Shown: positions 6,121 through 13,857 of the stretch, piece by piece
How the letters are laid out: the number at the start of each line of letters is the position of its first letter
Position numbering within the stretch: the first letter of the stretch is position 1
Assembly (NCBI GenBank): GCA_030917985.1
Contig: JAUPTR010000082.1
Span: forward strand, 1-25,579
Origin: Pseudomonadota bacterium
GTDB lineage: Bacteria; Pseudomonadota; Gammaproteobacteria; Burkholderiales; SCOH01
Direction of reading: 5' to 3'
DNA: 25,579 nt
Made by a program: the position numbers and the translations under genes
The notes under the pieces: model-generated
The model's input: the letters and a program-made list of their open reading frames with translations, nothing else
Database searches by the model: none
Told to the model about the DNA's origin: nothing

Positions 6121-6995
6121 CAAGACCAGTAGTCGGTTTCATCGGCCTCGGTATCATGGGGCGGCCGATGGCCCTGAACATCAGGAATGCAGGTTATGAG
6201 TTGCATGTCTACGCCCGGCGCGCGGAATCCATGCAGCCCTTGGCTGACGCTGGCGCGATTCCGAGTGATTCACCTGCTGCGGTGGCACAGGCTGCAGATG
6301 TGGTTTTCATTATGGTTTCAGATACGCCGGATGTTGAGTCTGTTTTGTTTGGAGAGCTGGGTGTCGCATCGGCTGCCAAAGCAGGGCAGATTGTGGTCGA
6401 CATGAGCACCATTTCGCCGGTCAATACCCGTGATATGGCGGCACGCCTTGCTGCATTGGATATCGATATGCTCGATGCTCCGGTATCGGGCGGTGAAGTG
6501 GGGGCTATTGCCGGCACGCTGTCGATCATGGTTGGTGGAAATGCTGCAGTCTTTGCGCGGGTGCAGCCATTGTTTGGCGTTATGGGCGGCAACATTGTGC
6601 ATATTGGCGATCATGGCTGCGGACAGGTGGCCAAGGCGTGCAATCAGATTACCGTGGCCGGGGCCATTGCGGCCGTGGCCGAAGCCATGCTGTTTGCCCG
6701 GAAGAACGGAACTGATCCTTACAAGGTTCGAGAGGCGCTGCTGGGAGGTTTTGCCGGCAGCAAGATTCTCGAAGTACATGGCAAGCGCATGCTGGACCAT
6801 AATTTCCAGCCCGGGTTCAAAACAGCCCTGCATCAGAAAGATATGGATATTGTGCTGGATACCGCTCGCCAGATTGGCTTGGCGTTGCCAACCTCAGCAA
6901 TGGTTGCTCAGTTTCTGAATGCGTTGGTTGGAAGTGGTGATGGCGAACTGGATTCGTCTGCGATTGTGAAGGTGATTGAGAAAATGTCGCAGTAA
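6117..6995 (+). CDS. 2-hydroxy-3-oxopropionate (tartronate semialdehyde) reductase-like dehydrogenase
   Basis: This 292-residue member of the beta-hydroxyacid dehydrogenase family resembles E. coli GarR/GlxR, which reduces tartronate semialdehyde to D-glycerate with NAD(P)H. The N-terminal Rossmann motif is GFIGLGIMG (residues 7-15). The substrate signature DAPVSGGEVGAIAGTLSIMVGG spans 120-141. The family catalytic lysine is K173 (GQVAKACNQ), and a second conserved lysine is K241 (HQKDMDIVLD). 3-hydroxyisobutyrate dehydrogenase is the main alternative; DAPVSGGE followed by GTLSIMVGG favours the GarR group. Its ATG overlaps the stop of the FlhB-like gene by 4 nt, so it is probably co-transcribed with flagellar genes although its role is metabolic. 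It ends at a strong terminator. Confidence 0.88.
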   Translation: MTRPVVGFIGLGIMGRPMALNIRNAGYELHVYARRAESMQPLADAGAIPSDSPAAVAQAADVVFIMVSDTPDVESVLFGELGVASAAKAGQIVVDMSTISPVNTRDMAARLAALDIDMLDAPVSGGEVGAIAGTLSIMVGGNAAVFARVQPLFGVMGGNIVHIGDHGCGQVAKACNQITVAGAIAAVAEAMLFARKNGTDPYKVREALLGGFAGSKILEVHGKRMLDHNFQPGFKTALHQKDMDIVLDTARQIGLALPTSAMVAQFLNALVGSGDGELDSSAIVKVIEKMSQ

Positions 6996-7017
6996 CAACA
7001 ATTGCGTTGATTAAATG

Positions 7018-7056
7018 AAAAGCCCGGCGAAACAGACTGTTTACGCCGGGCTTTTT
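7018..7056. terminator. Bidirectional intrinsic terminator between convergent genes
   Basis: AAAAGCCCGGCG (7018-7029) pairs with CGCCGGGC (7044-7051) and the TTTTT at 7052-7056. The loop can extend the stem with AAACA/TGTTT (7030-7034 with 7038-7042). With T-runs on both strands it should stop the dehydrogenase transcript on plus and the lysS transcript on minus. Confidence 0.93.
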
Positions 7057-7072
7057 GTAATAGCGGCAAACC

Positions 7073-8584
7073 TTATTCCGGTCGCATCTGCGGGAACAAA
7101 ATGACGTCACGAATTGACGGCGCATCGGCCAGCAGCATCACAAAACGGTCAATGCCGATACCTTCGCCGGCGGTCGGCGGCAGGCCGTGTTCCAGCGCGC
7201 GGATGTAGTCGGCGTCGTAATGCATGGCTTCGTCGTCGCCGGCTTCTTTCTGTTGTACCTGCTCCATGAAGCGCGCAGCCTGATCTTCGGCATCGTTCAA
7301 CTCAGAGAAGCCATTGGCGATTTCGCGGCCAACGATGAACAGCTCGAAACGGTCGGTGAGCGCCGGGTTGCTGTCACTGCGACGTGCCAGTGGTGAAACT
7401 TCAGCCGGGTAGTCGATGATGAAGGTTGGCTCCCACAGCTGCGATTCGGCGCATTCTTCGAACAGACTCAGCTGCAGGCCGCCAATACCATCGGTCAGCA
7501 CCGGTTTGCCGCCGAGTTTGTGGATTTCCGCTTTCAGCCAGGCACGGTCGTTCAGTTGTTCGTCGCTGTATTGCGGGTTGTATTTCTTGATCGCATCAAC
7601 GATGGTCAGGCGGTGGAACGGTTTGCCCAGATCCAGCGGTTTGCCCTGATAGGTGAGGGCGGTGGTGCCCAGCACCTCATGCGCCACAAAGCGGAACAGG
7701 CGTTCGGTGTAGTCCATCAGGTATTTGTAATCCCGATAGGCTTCGTAGAACTCCATCATGGTGAACTCGGGGTTGTGGCGGGTGCTCATCCCCTCGTTGC
7801 GGAAGTTGCGGTTGATTTCGAATACCGCTTCCAGACCGCCCACCACCAGCCGCTTCAGATACAGCTCTGGCGCAATACGCAGGTACAAAGGCATGTCCAG
7901 CGCATTGTGGTGAGTGACAAACGGCTTGGCCGACGCGCCGCCGGGAATCGGGTGCATCATTGGTGTTTCTACTTCCAGGTAACCGTGGTTGACCATGAAC
8001 TCGCGGATCTTCTGCACGATTATCGAGCGGATGATGAAGGTCTGCTTGCTTGGCTCGTTGGTGATCAGGTCCAGGTAACGCTGGCGGTATTTCTGCTCCT
8101 GGTCGGTCAGGCCGTGGAATTTTTCCGGTAGCGGGCGCAGCGATTTGGTCAGCAGGCGCAGCTCGCTGCAGCGCACCGACAACTCACCCTTGTTGGTTTT
8201 GAACAGTACGCCCTTGGCGGCAATGATGTCACCCAGATCCCAGTGCTTGAACGCTTCGTGGGTGTCGGCGCCGACGCCTTCGTCGTTGATGTAGAACTGC
8301 ACGCGGCCGCTGCTGTCTTGCACGGTGGCAAAGCTGGCCTTACCCATCACGCGTTTTAGCACCATGCGGCCGGCAATGGCCACTTCCACCTGTTCGGCTT
8401 CCAGTGCATCTTTATCCTTGTCTGCGTGTGCGGCGGTCACGTTGCCGGCAAAATCCTTGCGCTGGAAATCGTTGGGGAAGGCCACACGCTGCGTAGCGCG
8501 GATTTCCGCCAGTTTGGCGCGGCGCTCGGCGATGATTTGGTTTTCGTCTTGTTGTGGTGCTGCTGCCGGGTTTTGTTCGCTCAT
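7073..8584 (-). CDS. lysS: Lysyl-tRNA synthetase, class II
   Basis: LysS charges tRNA-Lys with lysine in an ATP-dependent reaction. The 503-residue protein is normal for the bacterial class II enzyme. After a charged N-terminal extension come an OB-fold anticodon-binding domain (about residues 60-170; VAIAGRMVLKRVMGKASFAT) and the catalytic core. Motif 2 is visible as FRNEGMSTRHNPEFTMMEFY and motif 3 as GEGIGIDRFVMLLADAPSIR followed by DVILFPQMRP. Substrate-binding PGGASAKPF is also present. The ATG at 8582-8584 has an AAGG 8-9 nt upstream. It lies 60 nt downstream of prfB on the same strand, the familiar prfB-lysS pairing. Confidence 0.98.
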   Translation of the reverse strand: MSEQNPAAAPQQDENQIIAERRAKLAEIRATQRVAFPNDFQRKDFAGNVTAAHADKDKDALEAEQVEVAIAGRMVLKRVMGKASFATVQDSSGRVQFYINDEGVGADTHEAFKHWDLGDIIAAKGVLFKTNKGELSVRCSELRLLTKSLRPLPEKFHGLTDQEQKYRQRYLDLITNEPSKQTFIIRSIIVQKIREFMVNHGYLEVETPMMHPIPGGASAKPFVTHHNALDMPLYLRIAPELYLKRLVVGGLEAVFEINRNFRNEGMSTRHNPEFTMMEFYEAYRDYKYLMDYTERLFRFVAHEVLGTTALTYQGKPLDLGKPFHRLTIVDAIKKYNPQYSDEQLNDRAWLKAEIHKLGGKPVLTDGIGGLQLSLFEECAESQLWEPTFIIDYPAEVSPLARRSDSNPALTDRFELFIVGREIANGFSELNDAEDQAARFMEQVQQKEAGDDEAMHYDADYIRALEHGLPPTAGEGIGIDRFVMLLADAPSIRDVILFPQMRPE

Positions 8585-8611
8585 GAAATAAACCTTAATA
8601 TTTTTTTGGCC

Positions 8612-8628
8612 GGCGGCTCGTCGCCGCC
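8612..8628 (-). other. GC-rich hairpin in the prfB-lysS spacer
   Basis: GGCGGC (8612-8617) and GCCGCC (8623-8628) flank a 5-nt loop. In the direction of transcription the stem is followed by an A-run, not a T-run, so it is not a terminator for prfB. It may protect or process the prfB-lysS mRNA. Confidence 0.45.
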
Positions 8629-8644
8629 TCCAGATGTTGTCGCT

Positions 8645-9749
8645 TTACACGCCCTGTTTCAGGCTGGCTTCAATGAATCCGTCGAGATCACCGTCCATCA
8701 CGCCTTTGATATTGCCCACTTCGTAGCCTGTCCGCAGATCCTTGATGCGCGATTGGTCGAATACGTAGGAGCGGATCTGATGGCCCCAGCCAATTTCCGA
8801 CTTGGTGTCTTCCAGTGCTTGTTTGGCTTCGTTGCGCTTGCGCAGTTCCAGTTCGTAGAGCTTGGCGCGCAGCATGCTCATCGCCTCGTCGCGGTTGCGG
8901 TGCTGCGAACGATCATTCTGACATTGCACCACCACGCCGGTCGGCAAGTGGGTAATCCGCACCGCAGAATCGGTTTTGTTGATGTGCTGACCACCGGCAC
9001 CGGATGCGCGATAGGTATCGGTACGCAGATCGGCCGGATTGATGTCGATTTCGAAGCTGTCATCGATTTCCGGGTAGATAAAGACGCTGGAGAACGAAGT
9101 ATGGCGACGCGCGTTGGAATCGAACGGTGACACCCGCACCAGACGATGTACACCAGTTTCGGTGCGCAGCAGGCCATAGGCGTATTCGCCCGAGATTTTG
9201 ATGGTGGCGCTGGTGATGCCGGCGACGTCGCCTTCGGATTCTTCCAGTACTTCGACTTTGAAGTTCTTGCGTTCACTGTAGCGCAGATACATGCGTTCCA
9301 GCATGCCGGCCCAGTCTTGTGCCTCAGTGCCACCGGCACCAGCCTTGATGTCGATGAAGCAGTTGTTCGGATCCATCGGATCGTTGAACATGCGGCGGAA
9401 TTCCATTTCCGCCACGCGTTTCTCCAGAGCGGCGGCATCGGCTTCGACAGCAACGACGGTATCCCAATCTTCTTCCGCCTTGCCCATTTCAAACAGCTCC
9501 AGTCCGTCGGCCACGGCTGCGGCGATTTCGTCGATGTTCAACACCACGCCTTCCAGCAGCTTGCGCTCCTTGCCTAGCTCCTGAGCTTTTTTCGGATTGT
9601 TCCAGACATCCGGGTCTTCAGTCAGGCGTACAACTTCTTCGAGACGATCCTTCTTCTGATCGTAGTCAAAGATACCTCCGAAGTTCGTCGTTACGGGCGC
9701 CCAAGTCTTTCAGACTATTTTCGATCTGGTTGACGCGTTCTGCTTCCAT
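8645..9749 (-). CDS. prfB: Peptide chain release factor 2 with programmed +1 frameshift
   Basis: RF2 recognises UGA and UAA and triggers peptide release. Translation begins at the ATG at 9749-9747 and runs 27 codons (MEAERVNQIENSLKDLGARN...) to an in-frame TGA at 9668-9666. A +1 slip at the CTT codon moves into the frame that runs to 8645, giving 367 residues, close to E. coli RF2 (365). The tripeptide anticodon motif SPF is present in RVSPFDSNARRHTS and the peptidyl-release GGQ motif in YRASGAGGQHINKTDSAVR. The frameshift lets low RF2 levels raise RF2 synthesis. An automatic annotator may call only the 3' part or mark it broken; it is intact. A -10 box lies 30 nt upstream of the start. Confidence 0.97.
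9665..9679 (-). promoter_or_regulatory. prfB +1 programmed frameshift site
   Basis: On the minus strand the order is GGAGG (9679-9675), TAT, CTT (9671-9669), TGA (9668-9666), C. The internal Shine-Dalgarno-like GGAGG lies 3 nt before the slippery CTT, the same spacing as in E. coli prfB. The next frame reads GAC TAC GAT, continuing RF2. Confidence 0.97.
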
Positions 9750-9778
9750 TCCGGCCGATTCCTGCAATAAAACCGCGA

Positions 9779-9807
9779 ATTATAACCCAGACACTGGAAT
9801 TTGCGCG
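9779..9807 (-). promoter_or_regulatory. prfB-lysS promoter
   Basis: A perfect minus-strand TATAAT lies at 9784-9779, 29 nt before the prfB ATG. That implies a 5' leader of about 20-25 nt. No good -35 hexamer is seen at 16-18 nt spacing (CGCGCA or similar), so the upstream boundary is approximate. Confidence 0.6.
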
Positions 9808-9835
9808 TACACGCATGCTGCGATGCAATACTGAC

Positions 9836-9865
9836 TTGAGCCAATCTTGAAGGCAATGCTACAAT
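9836..9865 (+). promoter_or_regulatory. rpsB promoter, extended -10
   Basis: TTGAGC (9836-9841) and TACAAT (9860-9865) are spaced 18 nt apart, with a TG one base before the -10 box (9857-9858; extended -10). The expected start near 9872 gives a leader of about 185 nt before rpsB. This promoter diverges from the prfB promoter, with about 30 nt between their outer edges. Confidence 0.7.
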
Positions 9866-9871
9866 TGCGAG

Positions 9872-10056
9872 TTAGTTTCAGTGACGGATTTCCCGTCTCT
9901 GGCTGATCCGGGGCGTCAATGGTGGCGTTTCGGCTAAATCCTCACATTCGCTGTATTAAGGGTGCACGCAGTTTATATTGCGCGATCTGGGCCAATCTTG
10001 TTTGATTGGCTGCACACGGCGAATGGCGGTTTAACCCTTAAATTTTGGAGTTTCAG
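9872..10056 (+). promoter_or_regulatory. Structured rpsB 5' leader, candidate S2 autoregulatory RNA
   Basis: The 185-nt untranslated stretch holds ordered inverted repeats. GACGG (9883-9887) pairs with CCGTC (9893-9897). GCCAATC (9991-9997) pairs with GATTGGC (10004-10010). GTGCA (9962-9966) could pair with TGCAC (10011-10015). An enclosing 8-bp helix TTAAGGGT (9956-9963) with ACCCTTAA (10034-10041) ends 5 nt before the GGAG of rpsB. S2 represses its own operon through a leader in gamma-proteobacteria (the t44 region upstream of rpsB). Whether this leader is homologous is an inference. Stems sharing bases suggest alternative folds. Confidence 0.55.
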
Positions 10057-10794
10057 ATGTCTGTTAGCATGCGTTCTATGCTCGAGGCCGGCGTTCACTT
10101 TGGCCATCAAACCCGTTTCTGGAATCCGAAAATGGCTCAGTACATTTTCGGCCATCGCAACAAGATCCACATTATCAACCTGGAAAAAACCCTGCCGCTG
10201 TATGAAGACGCAATGAGCTTCATTCGCAAGCTGTCGGCCAACAAGGGTGCTGTCCTGTTTGTGGGTACCAAGCGCCAGGCTCGTGAGATCGTTAAGGAAG
10301 AAGCGCTGCGCGCAGGTGCGCCGTTTGTTGATCAGCGCTGGTTGGGCGGTATGCTGACTAACTTCAAGACCGTTAAACAGTCGATCAAGCGACTGAACGA
10401 TCTGCAGGCTCAACTGGCTGATCCGGCCAGCGCCGAGAAGTTCACCAAGAAAGAAATGCTCGACCTGACCCGCGAAGTTGAAAAACTGGAAAACAGCCTG
10501 GGTGGCATCAAGGACATGGGCGGCCTGCCAGACGCACTGTTCGTGATTGACACCGGTTACCAGAAAGGTGCCATCACCGAAGCCAAGAAACTGGGTATCC
10601 CGGTTATCGGCGTGGTAGATACCAACAACAGCCCGGAAGGCATTGATTACATCATTCCAGGTAATGATGACTCCAGCCGCGCAATCCGTCTGTATGCACG
10701 TGGTGTTGCTGATGCCATTCTGGAAGGTAAAAACAACATTGCCAAAGAAGTGGCGAGCGGCGACGACTTCGTCGAAGTCAAAGCGGGCGAATAA
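10057..10794 (+). CDS. rpsB: 30S ribosomal protein S2
   Basis: S2 is a late-assembling 30S protein that contacts S1 and helps mRNA binding. The 245-residue product starts MSVSMRSMLEAGVHFGHQTR and shows the S2 signatures FWNPKMAQYIFGHRNKIHII, VLFVGTKRQAREIVKEEA and VIDTGYQKGAITEAKKLGIP with VGVVDTNN-type residues (VIGVVDTNNSPEGIDYIIPG). The coiled-coil insert lies around residues 105-155. I chose the ATG at 10057 with GGAG 6 nt upstream; a TTG at 10045 is in frame but is part of that Shine-Dalgarno region. It is followed by an attenuator-like terminator and tsf, the conserved order. Confidence 0.98.
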   Translation: MSVSMRSMLEAGVHFGHQTRFWNPKMAQYIFGHRNKIHIINLEKTLPLYEDAMSFIRKLSANKGAVLFVGTKRQAREIVKEEALRAGAPFVDQRWLGGMLTNFKTVKQSIKRLNDLQAQLADPASAEKFTKKEMLDLTREVEKLENSLGGIKDMGGLPDALFVIDTGYQKGAITEAKKLGIPVIGVVDTNNSPEGIDYIIPGNDDSSRAIRLYARGVADAILEGKNNIAKEVASGDDFVEVKAGE

Positions 10795-10807
10795 CCCGAT
10801 CGGCAGC

Positions 10808-10833
10808 AAAAAAGGGGCGCCAGCCCCTTTTTT
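10808..10833 (+). terminator. Intrinsic terminator/attenuator between rpsB and tsf
   Basis: A perfect 11-bp stem pairs AAAAAAGGGGC (10808-10818) with GCCCCTTTTTT (10823-10833) around a GCCA loop. It sits 13 nt after the rpsB stop and 78 nt before tsf. Since tsf has no strong promoter of its own that I can see, partial read-through is likely, lowering downstream transcription relative to S2. Confidence 0.9.
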
Positions 10834-10911
10834 GTCAGGCCCCACAATTTCTGCCAACGTCGTCAGTGACGTTGAGTGTCAAAATCGATCTTGAAATATT
10901 CGGAGTCAAAG

Positions 10912-11790
10912 ATGGCTGAAATTTCCGCAAAAATGGTTGCACAGCTGCGCGAAGCAACTGGCCTGGGCATGATGGAATGCAAAAAGGCGCTGGTTGAAAC
11001 TGAAGGCGATATCCAGAAAGCTGAAGAGCTGCTGCGCATCAAATCCGGTGCCAAGGCTTCCAAAGTTGCCGGTCGTACTGCTGCAGAAGGTACCGGTGCC
11101 CAGTTCATTACCGCTGATGGCAAAATCGGCGCGCTGGTTGAAGTGAACTGTGAAACTGACTTTGTTGCCAAGGATGATGGCTTTCTGAGTTTTGTTAAAG
11201 CTGCTGCACAGCTGGTTGCTGAAGCCAATCCGGCTGACGTTGATGCACTTGGCGCTGTTAAGACTGCTGATGGCAGTACGCTGGAAGAGGTGCGTAAGGC
11301 ACTGATCGCCAAAGTAGGCGAAAACATCGGCGTGCGTCGTTTCGTTCGCTACGAAACCGCTGGCAAGCTGGCAACCTACCTGCATGGCGCAAAAATCGGT
11401 GTGCTGGTTGACCTGGCTGGTGGTGACGACACAATCGGCAAAGACGTGGCCATGCACATTGCAGCCAGCAAGCCGGTTTGTGTATCGAAAGAAGAAGTTT
11501 CGCAGGATCTGCTGGCCAAAGAGCGCGAAATCTACACCGCTCAGGCTGCAGAATCGGGCAAGCCGGCCAATATCGTTGAAAAAATGGTTGAAGGACGCAT
11601 CCAGAAATATCTGGCTGAAATCACCCTGCTGGGTCAGCAGTTCGTCAAAAATCCAGATGTAACCGTGGAAAAAATGCTGGCTGATGCCGGTGCCAAGGTT
11701 GCTCGCTTCCAGATGTTCGTGGTTGGCGAAGGTATTGAGAAGAAAGTTGTCGACTTCGCTGCTGAAGTAGCTGCTGCTGCCAAGGTGTAA
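10912..11790 (+). CDS. tsf: Elongation factor Ts
   Basis: EF-Ts exchanges GDP for GTP on EF-Tu. The 292-residue product starts MAEISAKMVAQLREATGLGM with the UBA-like N-terminal domain (MMECKKALVETEGDIQKAEE). It continues with the core contact motif CETDFVAKDDGF and the dimerisation domain, which includes the MHIAASKP motif. Length fits the family (280-295). The ATG at 10912 is preceded by GGAG (10902-10905); an in-frame upstream GTG at 10876 is rejected because homology starts at MAEI. pyrH starts 2 nt after the stop. A small inverted repeat AACGTC/GACGTT (10856-10861 with 10868-10873) lies in its leader. Confidence 0.98.
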   Translation: MAEISAKMVAQLREATGLGMMECKKALVETEGDIQKAEELLRIKSGAKASKVAGRTAAEGTGAQFITADGKIGALVEVNCETDFVAKDDGFLSFVKAAAQLVAEANPADVDALGAVKTADGSTLEEVRKALIAKVGENIGVRRFVRYETAGKLATYLHGAKIGVLVDLAGGDDTIGKDVAMHIAASKPVCVSKEEVSQDLLAKEREIYTAQAAESGKPANIVEKMVEGRIQKYLAEITLLGQQFVKNPDVTVEKMLADAGAKVARFQMFVVGEGIEKKVVDFAAEVAAAAKV

Positions 11791-11792
11791 GT

Positions 11793-12512
11793 ATGGAAAA
11801 AACCCCCGTCTTCAAACGCATTCTGGTTAAGTTGTCCGGCGAAGCCCTGATGGGTGAGGACAGCTATGGTATCAACCGTGCCACAATCTCACGTATCGTG
11901 AGCGAGATCAAAGAGGTTGTCGACCTTGGAGTTCAGGTTGCCGTGGTGATCGGCGGGGGTAATATTTTCCGTGGCGTGGCCCCGGCTGCGGCCGGCATGG
12001 ATCGCGCCACTGCCGATTACATGGGCATGCTGGCGACAGTGATGAACTCGCTGGCGTTGCAGGATGCCTTCCGCCATATTGGCGTGTCCAGTCGCGTGCA
12101 ATCGGCGTTGACGATCGAACAGGTCGCCGAGCCGTATATTCGCGGCAAAGCCATCCGTCACCTGGAAGAAGGCAAGGTGGTGATTTTTGCCGCCGGCACC
12201 GGTAATCCGTTCTTTACCACTGATACCGCAGCAGCACTGCGTGGTATGGAAATGAACGTCGATATCGTGCTCAAGGCTACCAAGGTGGATGGTGTTTATA
12301 CCGATGATCCGAAGAAAAACCCGGATGCGGTGCGTTATCAAAAGCTGACCTTCGACGAAGCCATCAACAAGAATCTGAAAGTGATGGATGCCACTGCGTT
12401 TACCTTGTGTCGTGACCAGAACCTGCAGATCAACGTGTTCAGTATTTTCAAGGCAGGTGGTTTGAAGCGTGTGGTGACTGGCGAAGATGAAGGCACCGTG
12501 GTACACGGCTGA
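11793..12512 (+). CDS. pyrH: Uridylate (UMP) kinase
   Basis: PyrH phosphorylates UMP to UDP using ATP, the first committed step toward UTP and CTP, and is hexameric and allosterically controlled in bacteria. The 239-residue product has the amino-acid-kinase fold signatures: KRILVKLSGEALMG near the N-terminus, VAVVIGGGNIFRG for phosphate binding, the ATADYMGMLATVMNSLAL segment, and KATKVDGVYTDDPKKNPDAV near the ATP site. It starts 2 nt after tsf, so it is almost certainly in the same transcript, with the Shine-Dalgarno (AAGGTG) lying inside the tsf end. Confidence 0.98.
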   Translation: MEKTPVFKRILVKLSGEALMGEDSYGINRATISRIVSEIKEVVDLGVQVAVVIGGGNIFRGVAPAAAGMDRATADYMGMLATVMNSLALQDAFRHIGVSSRVQSALTIEQVAEPYIRGKAIRHLEEGKVVIFAAGTGNPFFTTDTAAALRGMEMNVDIVLKATKVDGVYTDDPKKNPDAVRYQKLTFDEAINKNLKVMDATAFTLCRDQNLQINVFSIFKAGGLKRVVTGEDEGTVVHG

Positions 12513-12538
12513 GCAACGAACAATAAGGAGAATACAAG

Positions 12539-13096
12539 ATGATTGCTGACATCAAGAAAACTGCCGAAGCCAAAATGCAGCGTTCACTTGAGGCGCTGAA
12601 AAATGACCTGATGAAAGTGCGTACCGGTCGTGCCCACACGGGCCTGCTGGATCACGTGACGGTTGATTATTATGGTGCGCCGACACCGATCAATCAGGTT
12701 GCCAGCCTGTCGCTGATCGATGCGCGCACCATCGGTGTGATGCCGTTCGAAAAGAAAATGGGTGGGCCGATCGAGAAGGCGATTCGTGATTCCGATCTGG
12801 GTCTTAATCCCGCTTCGGTTGGCGATATGATTCGTGTGCCGATGCCTGCTTTGACTGAAGAACGCCGCAAGGATTTGACCAAGGTGGTTCGCGGAGAGGC
12901 TGAAGGCGCCCGCGTGGCCGTTCGCAATATCCGTCGTGATGCCAACGATCAGCTGAAGAAGGCGCTGAAAGACAAAGCTATTTCAGAGGATGATGAGCGT
13001 CGGGCGCAGGAGGATGTACAGAAGCTGACCGACAAGTACATTGCCGAAGTCGACAAGGCACTGGCGACCAAAGAAGCCGAATTGATGGCTGTTTGA
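12539..13096 (+). CDS. frr: Ribosome recycling factor
   Basis: RRF works with EF-G to split post-termination ribosomes. The 185 residues are exactly the normal length. The long three-helix-bundle domain I shows MQRSLEALKNDLMKVRTGRA, domain II the TPINQVASLSLIDARTIGVM strand region, and the last helices RRDANDQLKKALKDKAISED and VQKLTDKYIAEVDKALATKE. A clear AAGGAG lies 7 nt before the ATG. The stop overlaps an in-frame TTG of the next gene. Confidence 0.98.
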   Translation: MIADIKKTAEAKMQRSLEALKNDLMKVRTGRAHTGLLDHVTVDYYGAPTPINQVASLSLIDARTIGVMPFEKKMGGPIEKAIRDSDLGLNPASVGDMIRVPMPALTEERRKDLTKVVRGEAEGARVAVRNIRRDANDQLKKALKDKAISEDDERRAQEDVQKLTDKYIAEVDKALATKEAELMAV

Positions 13097-13107
13097 GGAT
13101 CCTCTCC

Positions 13108-13857
13108 GTGAGCGGATTCTCCAGCTCGACTACGAGCATTCCTGATGCTGCAAAATCTCCGCGGCACATTGCCATCATCATGGATGGCAATGGCCGTTGG
13201 GCCAAAAAACGTTTCATGCCACGGGTTGCTGGTCATAAGCGCGGCGTTGATGCTGTGCGTGAAATGGTGTCAACCTGTATCGATCTTGGGGTTGAATATC
13301 TGACGCTGTTCGCGTTTTCCAGCGAAAACTGGCGTCGCCCGGCCGACGAAGTTTCATTTCTGATGCAGCTGTTCCTGAAAGCGATGGAACGAGAGGTGGT
13401 GAAGCTGCACGAAAACAATATTCGTCTGAAAATTGTTGGTCGGCGCGACCGTTTTGAACCACAGATTGTCGAGTTGATCGAGCAATCTGAACGTAAAACT
13501 GCCGCTAACAAAGGCTTGACCTTGACCATTGCCGCTGACTACGGTGGCCGTTGGGATATTCTGCAGGCCGGCAACACGTTGCTGGCGCAAAACCCATTGC
13601 TTGGCGAAATTACCGAAGACATGCTGGCAGCCCATCTGGCGATGTCTTACGCACCTGAACCCGATTTGTTTATCCGCACCGGCGGCGAGCAGCGCATCAG
13701 CAATTTCCTGTTGTGGCAACTGGCTTACACGGAACTGTATTTCACCGAAACCCTCTGGCCAGATTTCGACGCGGCGATGCTGAAGCGTGCCATCGATTCG
13801 TTTCACCAGCGTGAACGCCGTTTTGGCCGTACCAGCGAGCAGCTGACTGATGCTTAA
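13108..13857 (+). CDS. uppS: Undecaprenyl pyrophosphate synthase
   Basis: UppS condenses eight isopentenyl diphosphates with farnesyl diphosphate in cis to make the C55 lipid carrier for peptidoglycan and O-antigen. The 249-residue protein has HIAIIMDGNGRWAKKR at 20-35, with the catalytic Asp at residue 26, as in E. coli. It also has TLFAFSSENWRRP and the C-terminal DLFIRTGGEQRISNFLLWQL with PDFDAAML. I chose GTG at 13108 over the TTG at 13093, because GAGGA (13095-13099) then sits 8 nt upstream and homology starts later anyway. It overlaps cdsA by 8 nt. Confidence 0.97.
   Translation: MSGFSSSTTSIPDAAKSPRHIAIIMDGNGRWAKKRFMPRVAGHKRGVDAVREMVSTCIDLGVEYLTLFAFSSENWRRPADEVSFLMQLFLKAMEREVVKLHENNIRLKIVGRRDRFEPQIVELIEQSERKTAANKGLTLTIAADYGGRWDILQAGNTLLAQNPLLGEITEDMLAAHLAMSYAPEPDLFIRTGGEQRISNFLLWQLAYTELYFTETLWPDFDAAMLKRAIDSFHQRERRFGRTSEQLTDA

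Noticed and set aside
9547..9749. prfB as a frameshifted pseudogene
   Set aside because: The break is the conserved programmed +1 site with SD-like GGAGG, CTT and TGA; the rest of RF2 is intact with SPF and GGQ.
9973..10857. 294-codon open frame antisense to rpsB
   Set aside because: It covers the rpsB leader and gene and reads through the terminator; no protein-family motif is seen.
13093..13107. TTG start for uppS overlapping the frr stop
   Set aside because: The GTG at 13108 has GAGGA at good spacing and places the catalytic Asp at residue 26, as in E. coli; the TTG has no better Shine-Dalgarno.
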